A stretch of DNA of 64,000 nucleotides from Meghimatium bilineatum (Eukaryota > Mollusca > Gastropoda > Stylommatophora > Philomycidae), in NCBI GenBank assembly GCA_034231615.1, contig CM067298.1:34726127-34790126 (forward strand). The letters are read 5' to 3'. Positions 59,710 through 64,000 of this stretch are shown here, piece by piece. Positions within the stretch are counted from its first letter, which is position 1; every line of letters starts with the position of its first letter. Position numbers and translations under genes: made by a program. Below the pieces are notes generated by a model. That model was given only the letters and a program-made list of their open reading frames with translations, made no database searches and was not told where the DNA came from.

Positions 59710-59950
59710 AGTTTAGATATGTTGATTATGGTCTTCACACACCGGATATGTCCGTAGGTACTGAAATCTCCGCTTCAGTAAACCTCTGAGGGAGTAGCGG
59801 CTGGTGACTCCTGTTCTGTGTTGGTTGAGTGTTCTTCTTGAAATTTTCATGATATATTCTCTCTGTGCTAAATTGATCCAGACTCCCAATTAATGCATTC
59901 CCGATACTGAATCATGCTCGTTGATTTCAAAATCTTTTTATTGTAGACTT
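59710..59950 (-). repeat. Dispersed repeat shared with 5600-5830
   Basis: TGTTGATTATGGTCTTCACA, CACCGGATATGTCCG and TTCTGTGTTGGTTGAGTG. Bases 59960-61440 contain no recognised gene; hexokinase 5' exons were sought there on the - strand and not found. Confidence 0.6.
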
Positions 59951-61449
59951 TAACACAGATTGATTCTTGGCTGTGCAACAGAGTATCATACACAGGCTGA
60001 GGTTGGCTCTCTGAGGATATTTCAGCTTATTACGCTAATATTCACAAAAGATCTACAAGCTAAAATTGAGTAGATTTCCATAATAATTTTTTTATTTATT
60101 TATTAACACAAAAATGTCATTGTTCAGAACTACAGCCAGTTACTGTTTCACAGAAAATGGCAAATTATACATTTCTGTTTGTCTTTGACTATATGCTAGC
60201 AATCCAAACAATGACCATCACACCATGGCATTTGGTTGTGCAGAAACAAACTGTCTGCAATCCATTCAAATGATTATAATCAGATAATACTTGTGTTGAT
60301 AATATGTAGGCCTATTGGGGAGAGATCTTGGGTTGTAATAAGCCCTATGGTCATGGAAACTGACTTATCCATTAAGATTACTGTATTTTTGTCCCAGGGT
60401 TTCAACCATAATCATAAGGTTGATCTCTGGTTATGATTTCTCTCACACACTACAACATGGACCCTAGCTGTTATGAAAAAATAGCTATTGACCATCCAGT
60501 CTGGTATGGTGATCAATGCAAGTAGTGTTAAAAACAGCAAAAGTAGAAGAAAACTGCAGGCAAATTCAAGGAGACAAAAGTGAAAGTCTGACAGCTTTCC
60601 CTTATCTCAAAACCTGCATTCTTATCCACACTACCAAACATTTTTCTGAGACAAGAAGGAACTTCTCTGTCATCTGAACTGATTTCCAGACTTTAAAAAA
60701 AAATAATGATACTCTTTATTATGTGCATCATCCACAGCACATCAGTGTTTTTATGTTTAAATAATCTCTAATAACCCATACAAATCTGTTATTTTAAAAA
60801 CAAATATAAGGTTTGGTATTTTGTGAAAATATTAATGCACAATCTGTATGCAACATGTTCAGTCATGCTGGTCTCAAACATGAATGTGACAAGTACTGTT
60901 TATCTGTGGGTCTATCACAGTTGTCTGGCAGTGAGTGACTAATATGCTCTATGACAATGACAACATTCATGTATGCATAGAACTAAAGATCACATGTCAC
61001 ACAATTATGAAAATTAGCCCCGAAATAATTAGGAACTATTTAACTTGATTTTATACATGGGGAATGCCATGAGAAGGTGATGTGCACAAAATTGAACATT
61101 CAGCACACAAAATATTCGGAACTGCAAATATAAAAAAAATATTCTCATGTAGGCCTACTACTCGAAGAATGGTGTGCCCAAACTACAGCTTGTACACATG
61201 TAGGAAAACAATTTGAGGAAGTGTAGTATAGGTCCCTATGGGTACAAAAAAGAATCAAAATTTATAAAAAAACATAAAAAGCTAACATAAGCTAACATTT
61301 TTCTAAAATATATGACCACAATAATCAATTAGGCGTAACCTTTATATTAGACATACCCAAAATCTAACTTTCAATAGGGTATGCTTCCTATAGATAGACT
61401 TAAAGTTTATCTGTCAATATTATGGTTTGATAAGGTTAAATAATAATCA

Positions 61450-61599
61450 CGGCCAAAGTCAGATGTGTCTGGTCATTGGCACAAATAAAACAGCCACACA
61501 ATGCATTTCTGGACTATATCCTTCTGGAAATCTAGTAAGAACATCCTGTTACAAGAAACTTCTAGTGAAAGTTTGAGAATGAATGCAACAAAAAGAAAA
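61450..61599 (+). mobile_element. SINE-B copy
   Basis: GGCCAAAGTCAGATGTGTCT to GTTTGAGAATGAATGCAACA. Slightly shortened in the middle. Confidence 0.78.
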
Positions 61600-61627
61600 T
61601 CTTAATCAGTAAGCTTAGGACTATTTT

Positions 61628-61912
61628 TCTTCTTCTTCTTCTGCGTTCGTTCTCAAACTCCTGCAGATTAGCAGGATGTAGTCCGGAGAATGGAATGCGC
61701 TGTGTCATGGTTTACAGCATTGCTGCGATATCTGCGCCTTTCGGCCTGACACATCCGACTTCAGCATGGCTTTGGGTCACTGACCCTATATGGGATGGGA
61801 CAGCCAACCCCATCCCATAACCTACTTAGTCACCTTTTACGACATGCGTGGACGGTAAACAGTGTTGCTATTCTTTGCTTCCCTAACAAGCTCCGGCAAC
61901 ACACGGGCGAGG
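61628..61912 (-). mobile_element. SINE-A copy, well preserved
   Basis: Runs (+ strand) from TTCTTCTTCTTCTGCGTTCG to CCGGCAACACACGGGCGAGG, the best match to the 20728-21010 copy. It holds the one-base-spaced palindrome GGGTCACTGACCC at 61774-61786. Confidence 0.92.
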
Positions 61913-62099
61913 CCTATATTTAATTCCATTGTTTAGATTTCATTTTTTATATTTATCTATTTGATTTAAATCCATGCTTGAACCATGAAGCTTGTTTGTG
62001 GATCTAACACACAATAAATAAAAGTCAACAGTTGGTTTTTTTTGCTTGTATTCTTCTGATCACCTCCTGTTCTAGTCCTCAAAGGGTAGGCTTATATGT

Positions 62100-62200
62100 G
62101 TGTTATTCGACCATCACAAGTGACGATGACCATTTGAAATTCTGTTAGAGATATGTCCATGCCTATGAGTTCGCAGATAGCTAATAAGCTCTATTTACGC
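62100..62200 (+). repeat. Dispersed repeat shared with 23690-23790
   Basis: CGACCATCACAAGTGACGAT, TCTGTTAGAGATATGTCCAT and GATAGCTAATAAGC. Confidence 0.6.
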
Positions 62201-62219
62201 CACAAAGTAAGTCTATAGG

Positions 62220-62353
<134 letters not shown>

Positions 62354-62629
62354 CACTGCACATTAGAAAACGTTTGTGCTTACTTGGAATATGTATATTA
62401 AGAATATGCTTTGCTTTTTAGATTTGTGTGTGCAGGATAGTAATGCATCATTTAGTAAAAGTGTATAGCAGGATCTCCAAGGCATAGAAATAGCATTTTG
62501 CCTTCAGACTAAGCTGAAGGTTTACAGCTACTCCCACTGCTGTTGTATTCTGGTGAAACATGGACTTTACATAGACATCACATGAGGAAGCTCAATCACT
62601 TTCAGACAATTTGTTTGAGAAATTTTTAT

Positions 62630-63785
62630 GTTATGCTATGTTATGTTATGTTCCTCCAGGGCCATAGGCGGCGCATAGGGCAGAAACCATAGCTTTCCCT
62701 ATTAATGGTTCTTCGTAGAGTTTCTCTAGGTCTCCCTCTTCTTCTTACTCCAGGTGGCACCCAATATAGTGACTACTGGGGAATTCTTAGGCTGTTCATT
62801 CTGAGAACATGGCCGATGTAAGTCCAACGCCTTAGTCTAATGAAGGAAGATATATAGGTTTGTTTGCTTTCCTCTCTTATAGTAGTGTTAGATTTAAAGT
62901 CACTCCATTTAACATTCAGAATGGTACGTAGGCATTTGTTTTCAAAGGAGTCAAGTCTCTTATCTGTGGCTTTCCAACTTTCGCATCCATATGATAGAAT
63001 AGGGATGATGGAGTTAAACAGCCTGAGTTTTGTGGTGTTTCTTAGTGTGTTTGACATCCAGATGTTACGTAGTTTATTGAAATCACCCGCTGCAAGGGCA
63101 ATACGGTGTAAAATTTCTTTTGCTAAGTCTCCATCCAATGCTAGATTGGTGCCTAAATATGTAAAATTGTTGACTTTTAATAATGGAACATTCTGAATTT
63201 CTATGTTGTCGTTGGATCTCGTAAAATCTAGTATATGAGTTTTTGATATGTTGATTTTCAACCCTATCTGATTTGAGTAGTGTTGAAGATTGTCAAGCTT
63301 AGATTGAGAATCTGTGTGGTTTGCGCTCAAAAGGGCCAGGTCATCTGCGTAGTCAAGATCTTCGAGAACGGTATTATTAATCGATTTTATTCCTGTCAGC
63401 TCATTTTCAGTGCTCTTTCTCATGACCCAATCAATAGCGATGCAGAAAAGTAATGGGGACATGATACATCCCTGTTTAACGCCCGTAACAACGTGGAACC
63501 ATTCTGACATCTCAGTGTTTGTTCGAACACAGCAATGTGAGTTGGTGTAAAATGCCTTTATAACATTGATTATTTTAGTAGGAAAACCGTATTGTTGTAG
63601 AATATTCCATAATGTAGGCCGATGAAGACTATCAAATGCTTTTTCAAAGTCAACAAAGTTGATTATGAGCGGGGATTAAAATTCAAGTGATTCTTCAATG
63701 ATGATGCGAAGAGAAAATATGTTGTCTGTGCAGGAACTAGCTGATCTAAAGCGTGCTTGTTCTTCTCTGAGCTTGTTCTTCTCTG
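62630..63785 (-). mobile_element. RTE-like LINE, 5'-truncated copy 2
   Basis: On the - strand: REEQARFRSASSC, FVDFEKAFDSLHRPTLWNIL, GVKQGCIMSPLLFCIAIDWV, DYADDLALLSANHTDSQSKL (intact YADD at 63340-63351), NNFTYLGTNLALDGDLAKEI, GCESWKATDKRLDSFENKCL and RRWTYIGHVLRMN, ending at MVSALCAAYGPEG and a TATGTTATGTTATG tail at 62632-62650. The 245-residue open stretch 63510-62773 lacks stops, so the insertion is relatively young. A 42-bp in-frame deletion near 62697 distinguishes it from copy 1. The endonuclease part was lost by 5' truncation. Confidence 0.9.
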
Positions 63786-63789
63786 TTCT

Positions 63790-64000
63790 TTTGAGAAATT
63801 AGTAAACATTAAATGACATGATAAGGTTCTGGATGCCACAGACTGAAAGAACTGATATCCTTTTTGGTTTATGTTCTGATGTACTAGGGGGAAGGGGTAG
63901 TTATGTACACCCCCCCTTCCCCGCTATCTACAGGCTTTTTGTGTTGTGATCATCACAAATTTGATCTCAATTTTTCTTGGTCTTTTTTAAATAAACTACA
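63790..64000. other. Window end, no gene seen
   Basis: Unique-looking sequence with a pyrimidine-rich CCCCCCCTTCCCC run near 63910. Nothing else recognised. Confidence 0.4.

Overview
The window looks like nuclear DNA from an animal: AT-rich, with spliced genes, GT/AG introns of 1 to 8 kb, long AT microsatellites and very many decayed non-LTR retrotransposons (LINEs) and SINEs. The gene sequences and repeat types would fit a lophotrochozoan, most likely a mollusc, but this is an impression and not proven by any one marker. No bacterial or organellar genes, CRISPR arrays or operons are visible.

Two host genes are supported. (1) On the + strand, seven exons between 3187 and 27727 encode an RNF115/RNF126-type RING-H2 E3 ubiquitin ligase: the second half of its N-terminal zinc finger, a conserved middle segment, a full RING-H2 domain and a Ser-rich tail. 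The first exon or exons lie left of the window. (2) On the - strand, four exons from 59606 down to 51504 encode the C-terminal ~182 residues of a hexokinase, including the GMYMGE segment and the ATP-site GVDG and DGSGKGAA motifs. Its 5' exons lie beyond the right edge or were not found. The genes are convergent and their stop codons are about 24 kb apart. They share no evident pathway.

The rest is mostly repeats. At least six LINE groups can be told apart by their protein remnants: (a) an RTE-like family with two similar, 5'-truncated copies (16.7-17.7 kb and 62.6-63.8 kb); (b) a LINE with a C-terminal RNase H and a 3' end in CGCAGAAGAAGAAG; (c) a LINE with an APE endonuclease and a C-terminal zinc finger (5.1-7.7, 21.8-22.3, 47.6-48.0 kb); (d) a GFGHL-type RT family (0.3-1.3, 24.9-25.3, 34.0-36.1, 56.5-57.7 kb); (e) an RT family ending in a GAT-rich tail (18.2, 42.3-43.2, 48.1-49.3, 57.7-59.1 kb); and (f) families with other 3' ends (9.5, 19.2, 26.5, 30.2, 32.7, 39.2, 40.9 kb). 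Nearly all are truncated or full of stops.

Two SINE families stand out. SINE-A (283 bp in a target-duplication-bounded copy, about 15 copies) and SINE-B (160 bp in another such copy, 9 copies) share a 3' half and a (GAA)n tail, and that tail matches the 3' end of the RNase-H LINE, so this LINE is the likely mobilising partner. Several SINE-A copies carry an inverted GGTCA...TGACC palindrome resembling a nuclear-receptor element. Further structure includes nested insertions with clear target-site duplications, three minisatellites, a composite ~850-bp repeat, a hammerhead-like motif and a possible internal promoter in an intron of the RING gene.
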